Positions 1 through 9,802 are shown, numbered from the stretch's first letter. The stretch is 64,000 bases of DNA from G965198795 sp965198795 (GCA_965198795.1 OZ240674.1:124001-188000); one strand, 5' to 3'. Translations and numbers: made by a program. The notes: generated by a model not told the origin, from the sequence alone.

Positions 1-932
1 TTCCCTGAATACAGCGAAGGGTGCCAAAGGGCAAGCACACCGTCAAGCCTAAGTCTTTCTGGTAGAAGTGTTTTTTCTGCGACATCAAGCAGGCTGGCTC
101 GATCCATGAAGCGTTTCAGGGAGAAGTCATCGTCCGGCGCCGTGACGGATTTGACCGGCAAATCCGCATCCACGCCGCGAGCGGATGAAAGCCATTCGCG
201 GGCTTCGGCTTCTCCGCCCAGGCTGTCGATCAAGCCGGCGGGTTTCGCCTGCCGGCCCGACAAGACGCGGGCGTCGGCGACGGCGGCGAGGGAGGGTCCC
301 GACAGCTTGCGGCGTTCGGAAACCAGGGCCGAAAACTGATCGAAAAGATCGGCGAGCAATAGCTTGATCGACGTCCGCGCATCATCGGTAAACGGCTCAA
401 GCGGGTTTGGTTGCGCTTTCAAGGGCGAGCTTTTGATGATTTCGGGCTTGATCCCGACGTTGCCCAGCAGCTCCGTCATATTAGCGGTTTGCATCAAAAC
501 CCCAATGGAACCGGTGATTGTTCCGGCGTCCGCGACGATATGATCCGCCGCCGCCGCAATCATGTATCCGGCCGATGTGGCGATCCCGCCCATCTGGGCC
601 ACCAGCGGTTTCTTGGCGGCGAATTCGCGCAGCGTCCTATAGAGCGCGTGACCGCCGGTGAAGGTGCCGCCCGGGCTGTCGATGTAAACGATGAGTCCCT
701 TGACTGTGTCGTCTTCCATCAATGAATTGATCAACGCTAACCGTTTCGTGTCGTTAACGATAACGCCCTCTATGGCCAAATGGGCGACGGCGGGTTTGTT
801 TTGATCCACCCCGTGACGCGACGCGACAACAAGCCCAATGGTGATGACGGCGCTGACCGCGAACGCCTGCCAAAGCCCCAATCGGCGCTTCAGGCGGCGG
901 CGGTCCGCCAAGAGGCTGGCGTCAAAACTCAT
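1..932 (-). CDS. sppA: Signal peptide peptidase SppA (S49 family), 3' end cut by window edge
   Basis: This is an inner-membrane serine peptidase that degrades leftover signal peptides. The frame opens with MSFDASLLADRRRLKRR, followed by one N-terminal membrane segment at about residues 20-36. The S49 core follows: an IDSPGG turn near residue 90, the catalytic serine in ATSAGYM near residue 120, and GSIGV. The likely lysine partner is in the KSSPLKAQPNP segment, which matches small (SppA36K-type) SppA proteins, where a Ser-Lys dyad works. About 310 residues are visible and the frame is still open at base 1, so only the extreme C-terminus is missing. It lies 88 bp downstream of rpsA on the same strand, behind a terminator-like hairpin. 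Family assignment is firm; the start is the only ATG ahead of the membrane segment. Confidence 0.9.
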   Translation of the reverse strand, partial: MSFDASLLADRRRLKRRLGLWQAFAVSAVITIGLVVASRHGVDQNKPAVAHLAIEGVIVNDTKRLALINSLMEDDTVKGLIVYIDSPGGTFTGGHALYRTLREFAAKKPLVAQMGGIATSAGYMIAAAADHIVADAGTITGSIGVLMQTANMTELLGNVGIKPEIIKSSPLKAQPNPLEPFTDDARTSIKLLLADLFDQFSALVSERRKLSGPSLAAVADARVLSGRQAKPAGLIDSLGGEAEAREWLSSARGVDADLPVKSVTAPDDDFSLKRFMDRASLLDVAEKTLLPERLRLDGVLALWHPSLYSG

Positions 933-947
933 GTCAGTCGTCCAATG

Positions 948-990
948 AAAAAACAAAAAGAAACGGAGGCTCCGTCACCGGAACCTCCGC
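948..990 (-). terminator. Rho-independent terminator behind rpsA
   Basis: Read on the minus strand, CGGAGG and CCTCCG form a stem at 984-989 and 964-969, followed by TTTCTTTTTG. It lies 30 bases after the rpsA stop and just before sppA, so it should separate the very high rpsA transcription from sppA. The loop is fairly long, so strength is uncertain. Confidence 0.55.
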
Positions 991-1020
991 ACTTTAGAAG
1001 ACGCGGTTCAAAAAACGCAA

Positions 1021-2751
1021 TCAGCTTTCACCGGCGTCCTTGGCTTCCTTCTCCTTCAAGGCGGCGCCCAGGATGTCGCCGAGAGAGGCGCCGGAGTCGG
1101 AGGAGCCGTACTCTTTCATGGCCTTCTTCTCTTCCTCTACCTCCAGCGCCTTGACGGACAACGTCACCTTGCGGGCGGCCTTGTCCATCTGCGTGATCTT
1201 GGCGTCAACCTTGTCGCCCGCGGCGAAGCGGTCGGGCCGCTGGTCGGCCCGGTCGCGGGAAAGATCGGATTTCCGGATGAAGCCGGTGAGACCCCCGGCG
1301 ACCTGAACTTCGACGCCGTTGTCCTGAACCTGGGTCACGGTGCAGGTCACGACCGCGTTTTTCTTCAGGCCGTCCAACGCGCCCTCGTCCGGATCGCCGC
1401 TCAGTTGCTTGATACCGAGCGAGATGCGTTCTTTCTCGACGTCAACGTCTAGGACTTTGGCTTTCACCACGTCGCCCTTGTTGTATCCGGCCAGAGCTTC
1501 CTCCCCGGATTGATCCCAGCTGAGGTCGGACAGATGAGCCATGCCGTCGATGTCGCCGTCAAGGCCGATGAACAGCCCGAACTCGGTGATGTTTTTGATT
1601 TCGCCCTCGACTTCCGCGCCCGCCGGGAACTTGTCCAGGAAGGTTTCCCAGGGGTTTCCGGCGCACTGCTTGAGGCCAAGCGAGATACGGCGCTTGTCGC
1701 TTTCGACGTCCAGCACCATGACCTCCACTTCCTGGGAGGTGGAAACGATTTTGCCCGGGTGGACGTTCTTTTTGGTCCAGGACATCTCGGAGACGTGCAC
1801 AAGACCCTCGACGCCGGCTTCCAGTTCAACGAAGGCGCCGTAATCGGTGATGTTGGTGACGCGGCCGGTAAACTTGACGCCAACCGGATATTTGGCGGCG
1901 ACGCCTTCCCATGGATCGGCTTCCAACTGCTTCATGCCAAGCGAGATACGCTGGGTTTCGGAATTGAAGCGGATTACCTGAACCTTGACCGTCTCGCCGA
2001 TGTTCAGCGCCTCGGACGGGTGGTTGATGCGTTTCCAGGCGATGTCGGTGACGTGCAGCAGTCCATCAACGCCGCCCAGGTCCACGAACGCGCCGTAATC
2101 GGTGATGTTCTTCACGACACCTTCCAGGACCTGGCCTTCCCGCAGGGTGGAAATCAGTTCGGAACGCTCGGCCGTGCGCGTTTCCTCGAGAACGGCGCGG
2201 CGGGAAACCACGATGTTGTTGCGCTGAGGGTCCATCTTCAGGATATGAAACGGCTGCGGCACGTTCATCAGGGGCGTCACGTCGCGCACGGGGCGGATGT
2301 CAACCTGGCTGCCGGGCAGAAACGCGACGGCGCCCGACAGGTCCACGATGAAGCCGCCCTTGACGCGGCCGAAGATCACGCCGTTAACGCGCTCGCCCTT
2401 TTCGAACTGTTTTTCCAGCTCCATCCAGGCTTCTTCGCGGCGCGCTTTTTCGCGGCTAAGGCGGACGGTGCCGGCACGGTCCTCATAGCGCTCGACGAAG
2501 ACGTCCACTTCCTGGCCGGCTTCCAGGCCATGGTCTTGACCGGGGCTTGCAAATTCCTTCAGGGCGACGCGGCCCTCGGATTTCAAGCCAACGTCGATGA
2601 CGGCGAAATCACCGTCGATTTTCAAGATGACGCCGCGAAGCACCCGGCCCTCGAAACCGGCGTCGCCGTCAAAGACTTCATCAAGGAGATCGGCGAAATT
2701 CTCGCCAGTGTCGAACGCGGCGTCCGCCGCCTCCGCGTGTGCGGTGGCCAT
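1021..2751 (-). CDS. rpsA: 30S ribosomal protein S1
   Basis: Ribosomal protein S1 binds the 5' regions of mRNA and helps the 30S subunit load them. The 576-residue product has six S1/OB-fold repeats, at roughly residues 35-100, 120-185, 205-275, 290-360, 377-447 and 462-530. Recurring signatures include ITDYGAFVDLGGVDGLLH, ITDYGAFVELEAG and ITEFGLFIGLDG. The first two repeats are divergent, as expected for the ribosome-anchoring half. The length is normal for alphaproteobacteria (about 560-580). It follows cmk on the same strand with a 106 bp gap, the common aroA-cmk-rpsA order. The C-terminal tail is charged (KEKEAKDAGES). Confidence 0.97.
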   Translation of the reverse strand: MATAHAEAADAAFDTGENFADLLDEVFDGDAGFEGRVLRGVILKIDGDFAVIDVGLKSEGRVALKEFASPGQDHGLEAGQEVDVFVERYEDRAGTVRLSREKARREEAWMELEKQFEKGERVNGVIFGRVKGGFIVDLSGAVAFLPGSQVDIRPVRDVTPLMNVPQPFHILKMDPQRNNIVVSRRAVLEETRTAERSELISTLREGQVLEGVVKNITDYGAFVDLGGVDGLLHVTDIAWKRINHPSEALNIGETVKVQVIRFNSETQRISLGMKQLEADPWEGVAAKYPVGVKFTGRVTNITDYGAFVELEAGVEGLVHVSEMSWTKKNVHPGKIVSTSQEVEVMVLDVESDKRRISLGLKQCAGNPWETFLDKFPAGAEVEGEIKNITEFGLFIGLDGDIDGMAHLSDLSWDQSGEEALAGYNKGDVVKAKVLDVDVEKERISLGIKQLSGDPDEGALDGLKKNAVVTCTVTQVQDNGVEVQVAGGLTGFIRKSDLSRDRADQRPDRFAAGDKVDAKITQMDKAARKVTLSVKALEVEEEKKAMKEYGSSDSGASLGDILGAALKEKEAKDAGES

Positions 2752-2857
2752 AACGAGTTTTCCTTTTCACTATCCTGGCCGGCCGGTTGAGTCCGGCGGT
2801 CTTGTTGGTTTCAGAACGAAAGGCGGCCCCTCGTCAACGCGCGGGGGAACGCCGGTT

Positions 2858-3517
2858 TTAAGTGGTCCCTGCCGTGTCTTGGAGGTTCGCTGCGGCGCGG
2901 AGGATGTCCATCACCGTTTCGAAGACCTCATCCGCCGAGAGATCGCTGGTGTCGATCACCCTGGCGTCCAAGGCCGGTTCCAGCGGCGCGACGGTCCGGG
3001 AACGGTCCCGCGCGTCGCGCGCCTTCATGTCCTCGAAAACGCGCGCATATATAACGGTCTCGCCCCTGGTCCGCAACTCTTCGAATCGGCGCCGGGCCCT
3101 GACAACATCCGAAGCGGTGATAAACAGCTTCAAATCCGCGCCGGGACAGACCACGGTGCCGATGTCCCGCCCATCCAGCACGGCCCCCTTGGCCGGCGCG
3201 GGCGGGGCGGCGGCGAAGCCGCGTTGAAAATCCAGGAGGGCCGAACGGACGCCGGGAACGGCGGAAATTTTCGACGCCATGGAACCCACTTTCTCGGAAC
3301 GCAGGTCATCGGCCTTCAGGTCTCCCGCCTGGAGGGCGCGCGCTTCTAGAATAACGGCGCCGGCGTTCTCCGGCTCGATTCCGCAGAAGAGAACGCGTTT
3401 CGCCGCCGCCCGGTAAATCAACCCCGTGTCCAGATAGGCGAAACCCAACTCGCAGGCCAACCGGCGCGCTAAGGTTCCCTTCCCGGCGGCTGCGGGGCCA
3501 TCGACGGCGATGATCAT
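2858..3517 (-). CDS. cmk: Cytidylate kinase
   Basis: This enzyme phosphorylates CMP and dCMP with ATP in the cytoplasm, recycling pyrimidine nucleotides. The 219-residue protein begins MIIAVDGPAAAGKGT, with the P-loop GPAAAGKGT at residues 7-15. LDTGLIYRAAA follows in the nucleotide-binding region, DGRDIGTVV in the CMP site, and an RRFEEL lid segment. The length matches the short bacterial Cmk. Its start overlaps the aroA stop by 4 bp (ATGA), so the two are translationally coupled. The frame ends with an LQDTAGTT tail. Confidence 0.96.
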   Translation of the reverse strand: MIIAVDGPAAAGKGTLARRLACELGFAYLDTGLIYRAAAKRVLFCGIEPENAGAVILEARALQAGDLKADDLRSEKVGSMASKISAVPGVRSALLDFQRGFAAAPPAPAKGAVLDGRDIGTVVCPGADLKLFITASDVVRARRRFEELRTRGETVIYARVFEDMKARDARDRSRTVAPLEPALDARVIDTSDLSADEVFETVMDILRAAANLQDTAGTT

Positions 3518-4839
3518 CGGATATCGCCTCCGAGACCATTGATAAGGCCGGCGAAGCCGGGAAAGCTCGTGTCCATGGCGCCGCCGTCATCGACCGTGAC
3601 GGGGTTTTGCGCGGCCAAACCCAAAACCAGGAAGGACATGGCGATGCGGTGGTCCAAATCCACCGTCACGTCCGCGCCCCCCGGCGCCGGTCCGCCGCCC
3701 GTGCCGGCGACCTCCAGCCAATCCTCGCCCTCCCGGACGCCGACGCCGCAAGCTTTCAGGCCCGCAGCCACGGCGGACAGGCGGTCGCTCTCTTTTACCC
3801 GCAACTCGGCGAGACCCTCCATCCGCGTGACGCCGGCAGCCGCCGAAGCCGCCACGGCCAAAACGGGATATTCGTCAATCATTGACGGCGCGCGGCCGGC
3901 GGGCACGGCGACCGCTCTCAGCGGCCCCGCCTTGACGGTCAAGTCGGCGACGGGCTCGCCGCCTTCTCTGCGGGCGTTCGTTACGGCAATGTTCGCGCCC
4001 ATCTCCCGGAGCGTGGTCAGAACGCCGGCGCGCAAGGGATTGAGTCCAACCGCTTCGATCGTCACCTCGGACTCCGGCACGATCAAGCCGGCGACCAGAA
4101 GAAAGGCGGCGGACGATATGTCCGCCGGCACCCGCACGTCACGAGCGGTCAATTCCGGCTGGCCCACAAGGGTGATGTGACGCTTGCCGTCGGTTTTATC
4201 CTCGACGCGAAGCTCGGCGCCGAAGTGACGCAGCATGTTTTCCGTGTGATCCCGCGTCGGTTCGGGTTCGATTACCGTCGTCTCGCCAGCCGTGTTCAGC
4301 CCCGCCAGCAGAATGGCGGATTTCACCTGTGCGGACGCCACGGGGAGTTCGTATTCGAGAGGGAGCAATTGGCCGGACCCATGAACGGTCAGGGGCATTT
4401 TACCGCCGTCCGCCGCGTCGAAGCGGGCGCCCATCGCCTCCAACGGTCCCATGACCCGGCCCATCGGGCGGCGGCGGAGGGATGCGTCGCCGGTCATCAT
4501 GGCGCGGATCGGATGCCCCGCGATCAGGCCCATGAGCAGCCGTGCGCCCGTGCCCGCGTTCCCCATGTCAAGGACCTGTTTCGGTTCGAGCAGTCCACCC
4601 ACGCCCTTGCCGGCGACGCGCCAAATCCCGTTCTCAAGTTTTTCAGCCTCCGCCCCCATAGCGCGGAGGGCCGCGGCCGTCGCCAGGACGTCCCCGCCCT
4701 CCAGCAGGCCGGTCACGCGGGTCTCCCCGACGGCGACGGCTCCGAGCATGAGGGAACGGTGGGATATGGACTTGTCGCCCGGCGCGCGCGTGCGCCCGGA
4801 AAGCGCGTTGCCTGGCCGTGAGGTCAAAGGGTTCGGCAC
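3514..4839 (-). CDS. aroA: 3-phosphoshikimate 1-carboxyvinyltransferase (EPSP synthase), class II type
   Basis: EPSP synthase joins shikimate-3-phosphate and phosphoenolpyruvate in the shikimate pathway. The 441-residue sequence shows PGDKSISHRSLMLGA near the N-terminus, MGNAGTGARLLMG near residue 95, RRPMGRV, SAQVKSAILLAG and a DEYPVLAVAA motif with RVKESDRL behind it. These spellings (GNAGTGARL, RPMGRV) match the Agrobacterium/CP4-like class II branch rather than the enterobacterial class I branch. The PEP-site residue that is alanine in CP4 is glycine here (second G of NAGTG). It is the first gene of the leftward aroA-cmk-rpsA block. Confidence 0.95.
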   Translation of the reverse strand: MPNPLTSRPGNALSGRTRAPGDKSISHRSLMLGAVAVGETRVTGLLEGGDVLATAAALRAMGAEAEKLENGIWRVAGKGVGGLLEPKQVLDMGNAGTGARLLMGLIAGHPIRAMMTGDASLRRRPMGRVMGPLEAMGARFDAADGGKMPLTVHGSGQLLPLEYELPVASAQVKSAILLAGLNTAGETTVIEPEPTRDHTENMLRHFGAELRVEDKTDGKRHITLVGQPELTARDVRVPADISSAAFLLVAGLIVPESEVTIEAVGLNPLRAGVLTTLREMGANIAVTNARREGGEPVADLTVKAGPLRAVAVPAGRAPSMIDEYPVLAVAASAAAGVTRMEGLAELRVKESDRLSAVAAGLKACGVGVREGEDWLEVAGTGGGPAPGGADVTVDLDHRIAMSFLVLGLAAQNPVTVDDGGAMDTSFPGFAGLINGLGGDIR

Positions 4840-5075
4840 GGGTGTCGGGGCCTCGGGTTAGGGGTGGGCGCAGTGTGGCGCGGTGTCTAGCACGGACCCG
4901 CGCCGGCGTCCATCAAGGCGGCGGCGGCCGGTCGGCCGCGATAAAATCCGGCGAAACCGCCGTGCGGCGCCTTTTTTGCTTTTGACTCCGGGCGGCAAGC
5001 CTGTAAAAACGCCTGCTCTCGCCATCCGGCGAACCCGTCCACGCTATTACTTCAACCTGCCAGGGACTATTCAGC

Positions 5076-5429
5076 ATGTCGAAACCGGAGTGGGGCCGTA
5101 AGCTCACCTGCACCAGTTGTGGTGTGAAGTTCTATGACCTTCAGCGCAATCCCGCGCCGTGCCCGGCCTGCGGCGCGGAAAACGATCCGCTGCAAACCTG
5201 GAAACCGAAGCGCGCGCGCGCCGCGGCCAGGCCGCGGAAAGAGGAGGCGGCGGCGCCCGGGGAAACGGAAGACGCGCTGCCCGGCGGGGATGACGCCGCG
5301 CTTGAGGGCGACTCCGGCGACAAAGCGGATGAGGACATCATGGAGGACGCCTCCGATCTGGGCGGCGACGATGATGACATGTCCGAGGTCGCCGAACACA
5401 TGGAAACGGACGGTGGCGACAAGGATTAA
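5076..5429 (+). CDS. FYDLN-type zinc-ribbon acidic protein (TIGR02300 family)
   Basis: This is a small alphaproteobacterial family of unknown function. The N-terminal 35 residues hold a zinc-ribbon-like pattern, CTSC then CPAC, around the family landmark KFYDLQRNP (usually FYDLN). The second half is low-complexity: an Ala/Arg/Lys/Glu-rich linker, then a strongly acidic tail rich in Asp/Glu (GGDDDDMSEVAEHME). The total of 117 residues fits the family. It reads divergently from aroA, with about 235 bp between them, and is followed 166 bp later by a tRNA gene. The role is unknown; the acidic tail suggests a protein- or nucleic-acid-binding partner, which is inference. Confidence 0.85.
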   Translation: MSKPEWGRKLTCTSCGVKFYDLQRNPAPCPACGAENDPLQTWKPKRARAAARPRKEEAAAPGETEDALPGGDDAALEGDSGDKADEDIMEDASDLGGDDDDMSEVAEHMETDGGDKD

Positions 5430-5595
5430 GGCGCGCCCCGGGCAGTGGAAACGGACACCGCCCGCCCCGCGCTTTTTTGTCCTTGCCAACCGGGGGAGGG
5501 GCTCTTATGGTCCCGCCTCTTCCGGGAGGGACCCAGCCCCCGGCGGCCGGTCGGGCCGGTCCGGTTCGCGGGACGGAGACCCGCCGTGACGGGAT

Positions 5596-5671
<76 letters not shown>

Positions 5672-6176
5672 ATTTTTCATACGGAAAACTGACGCCGCCC
5701 CGAGCTGTTTCCCGGCGGCGCGGAAGCGCGGGACGGCCCGCCGTCAACTGCACCGAAACCTGTCAACCACAACGAAACGACGAACCTTGAACGGAGCGTT
5801 TTTCGCGGGTCGATCCCCCGGCATGGCGGGGGTTGGACGACGGCCTAACCCGGCCCGTGGCTCCATTCCGGCGTTATTATTCCGTCACCCCCGCCCTCAC
5901 CTTGTCACCCCCGCGAAGGCGGGGCCCCAGACCGCCCCTTGCCGCGCATGAGCGGTTGTCACGCATGAACGCCCATCATTCATGACAACCCAGAACGCGG
6001 GCCGCCCGGCTGAATTCCCGCCATTGGCTATTCCGAGGGGACGGGAATGACATGCTGGTTCCATGAGGGATCGTCATCCAGACCCGGCTTTGGCGGGAAT
6101 GACGAAGCAAGGGCGGGAATGACGGATCGAACCGCTTGGAAACCGATGAATCGGCCCCGCCCAATGGCGTAACGCC
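5672..6176. repeat. Intergenic region with short palindromic repeats between tRNA-Ala and gyrB
   Basis: No convincing gene is present in these 505 bp. Copies of a REP-like element occur at about 5883-5932 (GTCACCCCCGCGAAGGCGG type) and 6072-6124 (GTCATCC...GGCGGGAATGAC, repeated). Related copies lie near 16031-16153 and 59222-59305. The element sits behind convergent or terminal gene ends, where such repeats often act as mRNA 3' stabilisers or gyrase-binding sites; that role is inference. Confidence 0.6.
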
Positions 6177-8645
6177 CTAAACGTCCAGGTTCGCGACCTT
6201 CAGCGCGTTGTCCTGAATGAAATCACGGCGGGGCTCCACCACATCCCCCATCAACGTGGAGAACACCTCTTCCGCGTCATCCACATGGTTGACTCTCACC
6301 TGGAGAAGCGTGCGGGCTTCCGGATCAAGCGTGGTTTCCCAGAGCTGTTCCGGGTTCATTTCTCCCAAGCCCTTATACCGCTGCACGCCCGTGCCTTTAC
6401 GCCCGATCTCCATCACCTGTTCGACCAGGGCGACGGGACCGGTGATCTCGTAATCCCTATCCTTCAAGGTCAACGTGGCCGGGCGGGGATAGAGTTCCTG
6501 AAGGTGGGCGGCCTCTTCATCCAGGCGCCGCGCCCCGGACGACCGGATGACGGACGCATCGACAACGTACCGGTCTGTGACGCCGCGAAGCAGACGGGTT
6601 ATCTCGAACCCGCCGTCTTCGGTCACGGCGCCCCGCCAGCCGCGCTCCTCAACGGGCGCCAAGGCGTCCATCCGTTGAGCGATCGCGGCGGCCGTCTGGG
6701 CCGCCGTTTCCCGGTCCTCCAAGAGACCCGCGTTAAACGCTCCTAGGATCGCGGCTTGTTCGATGACGGGAATGGGAACGTGTTTCGCCAGCCGCGTCAC
6801 CCGGTCACGCGCTTTCCGGGCGGCGGCGATTGTTTCGCGCAGATCCGCCCCGGCGATTTGCGCCCCGCCGGCCGTGGTGAGCACGGCGCCCTCGCCCAGA
6901 GCAATGCCAAAGAGGTATTCCTCCATGGCCGGATCATCCTTGAGATAGACCTCGGAATTACCACGCTTGGCCCGGTAAAGCGGCGGCTGCGCGATATAGA
7001 GATAACCGCGCTCCACCAGCGCTGGCATTTGACGGAAGAAGAAGGTGAGGAGGAGCGTGCGAATATGACTGCCGTCCACGTCGGCGTCGGTCATGATGAT
7101 GATCTTGTGATATCGGCACTTCTCCACATCGAAATCGTCGCGCCCGATGCCGGTGCCCAGCGCCGCGATCAACGTGCCGATTTCGGCCGAGGACAGCATC
7201 TTGTCGAAGCGCGCGCGCTCCACATTCAGGATTTTACCACGCAGGGGCAGGATCGCCTGGTTCGCCCGGTGGCGGGCCTGCTTCGCGGAACCGCCCGCCG
7301 AGTCCCCCTCGACGATGAACAGCTCGGACAAGGACGGGTCCCGCTCCTGACAATCGGCGAGCTTGCCGGGCAGGGTCGAGATATCCAGCGCCCCCTTCCT
7401 CCGGGTTAGTTCGCGGGCTTTCCGGGCGGCTTCGCGCGCCGCGGCGGCCTCGATGATCTTGACCGCCACGGAGCGCGCCTCCGCCGGATGTTCCTCGAAC
7501 CATTGATCAAGACCCTCGCCGACCAGACTTTCGACCACGGGGCGGACCTCGGACGAGACCAGCTTGTCTTTCGTCTGACTGGAAAACTTGGGATCGGGCA
7601 CCTTCACCGACACCACGCAGGTCATGCCCTCACGCGCGTCGTCGCCGCTGATGGATACTTTGGCCTTTTTCGCCAGGCCGCTGGAATTGACGTAATTGTT
7701 GATGGTCCGGGTGAGCGCCCCGCGGAACCCGGCCAGATGGGCGCCGCCGTCGCGCTGCGGGATGTTGTTAGTGAAACAAAGCGTGTTTTCGTGATAGCTG
7801 TCGTTCCACTGCATGGACAGCTCGACCGTGACGCCGTCCTTTTCGCCCCTCACCGTTATGGGGGCGCCAAGCACGCTGGTCTTTGAACGGTCCAGATAGG
7901 CGACCATCTCCGACAGGCCGCCCTCGTAATGGAGATCGACGACCACCTTGTCGACGGGCCGGTTGTCAACCAGCCGCAAGTGAACGCCGGAGTTCAGGAA
8001 CGCGAGCTCCCGCAGGCGATGCTCAAGCGTCGCCAGGTCGAAATCGATCATGGAGAACGTCCCGGCGGACGGCATAAAGGTGATAGTGGTTCCGGTCAGC
8101 GGCTCGCCGTTTTCATCCACACCTGCATCCCCGGCAACTTCCAGGGGCTTCACCGTCTCGCCGTGCTCGAAGCGGGCGCGGTGTTCCTTGCCGTCGCGCT
8201 TGATGCGCAGTTCCAGCCAGACGGAAAGCGCGTTGACGACGGAAACGCCAACGCCATGCAATCCGCCGGACACCTTATAGGAGTTCTGGTCGAATTTCCC
8301 GCCCGCGTGCAGTTGGGTCATGATGACTTCCGCCGCCGAGACGCCCTCTCCGGCGTGGATGTCGACCGGGATGCCGCGGCCGTTATCCGTCACGGTGACG
8401 GAGCCGTCGTCGTTCAAGGTCACCGCCACCAGATCGCACCAGCCCGCGAGCGCCTCGTCGATGGCGTTATCCACCACCTCATAGACCATGTGATGAAGGC
8501 CAGACCCGTCGTCCGTGTCGCCGATATACATCCCGGGACGCTTACGAACGGCTTCCAAGCCTTTGAGCACCTTGATGCTGCCGGCGCCGTATTCATCCGC
8601 GCCGTTCCGCTCGTCCATGTCCGCATTCCCGGTTTCGTCACTCAT
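6177..8645 (-). CDS. gyrB: DNA gyrase subunit B
   Basis: This is the ATPase subunit of DNA gyrase, which introduces negative supercoils together with GyrA. The 822-residue product has the GHKL ATPase core (VVDNAIDEALAG, DNGRGIPVD, GGLHGVGVSVVNALS), then the transducer. The TOPRIM domain has EGDSAGGSAKQ near residue 440 and the acidic DADVDGSHIRTLLLTF cluster, and the C-terminal region has YKGLGEMNPEQLWETT. The length is usual for alphaproteobacterial GyrB. It is the last gene of dnaA-dnaN-recF-gyrB, 15 bp after recF. Confidence 0.98.
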   Translation of the reverse strand: MSDETGNADMDERNGADEYGAGSIKVLKGLEAVRKRPGMYIGDTDDGSGLHHMVYEVVDNAIDEALAGWCDLVAVTLNDDGSVTVTDNGRGIPVDIHAGEGVSAAEVIMTQLHAGGKFDQNSYKVSGGLHGVGVSVVNALSVWLELRIKRDGKEHRARFEHGETVKPLEVAGDAGVDENGEPLTGTTITFMPSAGTFSMIDFDLATLEHRLRELAFLNSGVHLRLVDNRPVDKVVVDLHYEGGLSEMVAYLDRSKTSVLGAPITVRGEKDGVTVELSMQWNDSYHENTLCFTNNIPQRDGGAHLAGFRGALTRTINNYVNSSGLAKKAKVSISGDDAREGMTCVVSVKVPDPKFSSQTKDKLVSSEVRPVVESLVGEGLDQWFEEHPAEARSVAVKIIEAAAAREAARKARELTRRKGALDISTLPGKLADCQERDPSLSELFIVEGDSAGGSAKQARHRANQAILPLRGKILNVERARFDKMLSSAEIGTLIAALGTGIGRDDFDVEKCRYHKIIIMTDADVDGSHIRTLLLTFFFRQMPALVERGYLYIAQPPLYRAKRGNSEVYLKDDPAMEEYLFGIALGEGAVLTTAGGAQIAGADLRETIAAARKARDRVTRLAKHVPIPVIEQAAILGAFNAGLLEDRETAAQTAAAIAQRMDALAPVEERGWRGAVTEDGGFEITRLLRGVTDRYVVDASVIRSSGARRLDEEAAHLQELYPRPATLTLKDRDYEITGPVALVEQVMEIGRKGTGVQRYKGLGEMNPEQLWETTLDPEARTLLQVRVNHVDDAEEVFSTLMGDVVEPRRDFIQDNALKVANLDV

Positions 8646-8659
8646 CTCCGATTTCCGCC

Positions 8660-9802
8660 TTACTCAATCGTCAAAACCGCGTCCTCGACACGGACGAGGA
8701 CCGCCCGGCTGGTCAGCGGCTCAAAAGGGGCCAGGTCCGCGCCGCTTACCCAGACCTGACAGCCAAGCTCCAGCAGTGTGTCGAACAAGGCCTGTCTCCG
8801 CGCCCTGTCCAAGTGCGCCGCCACCTCGTCCAACAGCAAAATCGGCGCCCAGCCCCGGCGCCGTTTCTCTAACTGGGCCTGGGCCAGCACCAGCGAAATC
8901 AGCAGGGCCTTCTGCTCGCCCGTGGAACAGAACTCCGCTGGCTGGTTCTTCTCGCGGTGAAACACCCGAAGGTCGGAACGGTGCGGACCAGCGGCCGTGC
9001 GGCCGTTGTCTCCATCCACCGTCCGATTGGCGGCCAGCGTTTCGCGCAGCCTGTCTTCCGCGGCCAGGGCTGATCCGCCATGAACCCAGGATTCCACGTC
9101 GCCCTCAACGCCCAAATCCGCCGCCGGGAAGGGTCCTGGCTCCATGGCGTCCAGTTCACCGGCGAGAGCCGCGGCCGCATCCAGGCGGGCTGTGGCGATG
9201 GCGACGCCTCCGGCCGCCATGGCGCTCTCCAGCGCCGCCAGCCAGCCGACGTCCGCCCGCGCCTTGTTCCTCAGCAGTTTCAGACGTTCGCGCATGGCGT
9301 GTTCATAAGCGGACACCCGTCCGGCGTGAGCCGGATCGCGGCCATAAATCAACCGGTCCAAAAACCGCCGCCGGCCCGGCGCGCCCTCGATGAACAAGCC
9401 GTCCATCCGCGGGGTCAGCCAATGCATGGCGACATACTCGCTCAAGATCGACTGCGCGCGCTGGGGCTCGCCGTCAATCCGCACCGCGCGCTTCTCCGGC
9501 GCGTCCGGCGTCACGCCAGTGCCGATATCGACGCCGCGCGCCGCGTTCCAGCCCTCCGGCCCGGTCAGCCTGGCGGCGACCGCCCAGGGTTTCCCCGTCC
9601 GGTCATTTGGTCCACCCGGCGCGCGGCGGCCAATCTCCGTCAGCCTCGCGCGGCGCAGACCTCTTCCCGGGGCCAGGAACGAGATCGCTTCCAGAATGTT
9701 CGTTTTGCCCGCCCCGTTGGGTCCGATCAGCGCGACCGCCCGCGCTCGCTCGCCCAAATCAAGACGCGCCTGTCCGTAGCAGCGGAAATCGCTGACGGTC
9801 AG
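8660..9802 (-). CDS. recF: DNA replication and repair protein RecF (start codon unresolved)
   Basis: RecF is an SMC-like ATPase that loads RecA at ssDNA gaps together with RecO and RecR. The P-loop GPNGAGKTN lies close to the N-terminus. The signature region is near EFCSTGEQKALLISL, the Walker B aspartate is in LLLDEVAAHLD, and the length is normal. The conserved first strand, LTVSDFRCYGQARLDL, begins at 9802. No ATG, GTG or TTG exists in frame between the upstream TGA inside dnaN and this strand. The first canonical candidate is TTG at 9757, which would remove the strand. CTG at 9802 or 9898, or ATA at 9910, are the alternatives; I mark 9802 as where homology begins. Family identity is firm and the start is not. 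Confidence 0.85.
   Translation of the reverse strand: MTVSDFRCYGQARLDLGERARAVALIGPNGAGKTNILEAISFLAPGRGLRRARLTEIGRRAPGGPNDRTGKPWAVAARLTGPEGWNAARGVDIGTGVTPDAPEKRAVRIDGEPQRAQSILSEYVAMHWLTPRMDGLFIEGAPGRRRFLDRLIYGRDPAHAGRVSAYEHAMRERLKLLRNKARADVGWLAALESAMAAGGVAIATARLDAAAALAGELDAMEPGPFPAADLGVEGDVESWVHGGSALAAEDRLRETLAANRTVDGDNGRTAAGPHRSDLRVFHREKNQPAEFCSTGEQKALLISLVLAQAQLEKRRRGWAPILLLDEVAAHLDRARRQALFDTLLELGCQVWVSGADLAPFEPLTSRAVLVRVEDAVLTIE

Noticed and set aside
1510..2790. A 426-residue plus-strand open frame across rpsA
   Set aside because: It is antisense to the six S1 domains of rpsA, shows no domain, and is explained by the codon bias of the real gene.
8660..9757. TTG at 9757 as the recF start
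   Set aside because: It would remove the conserved N-terminal strand LTVSDFRCYGQ; kept only as an alternative.
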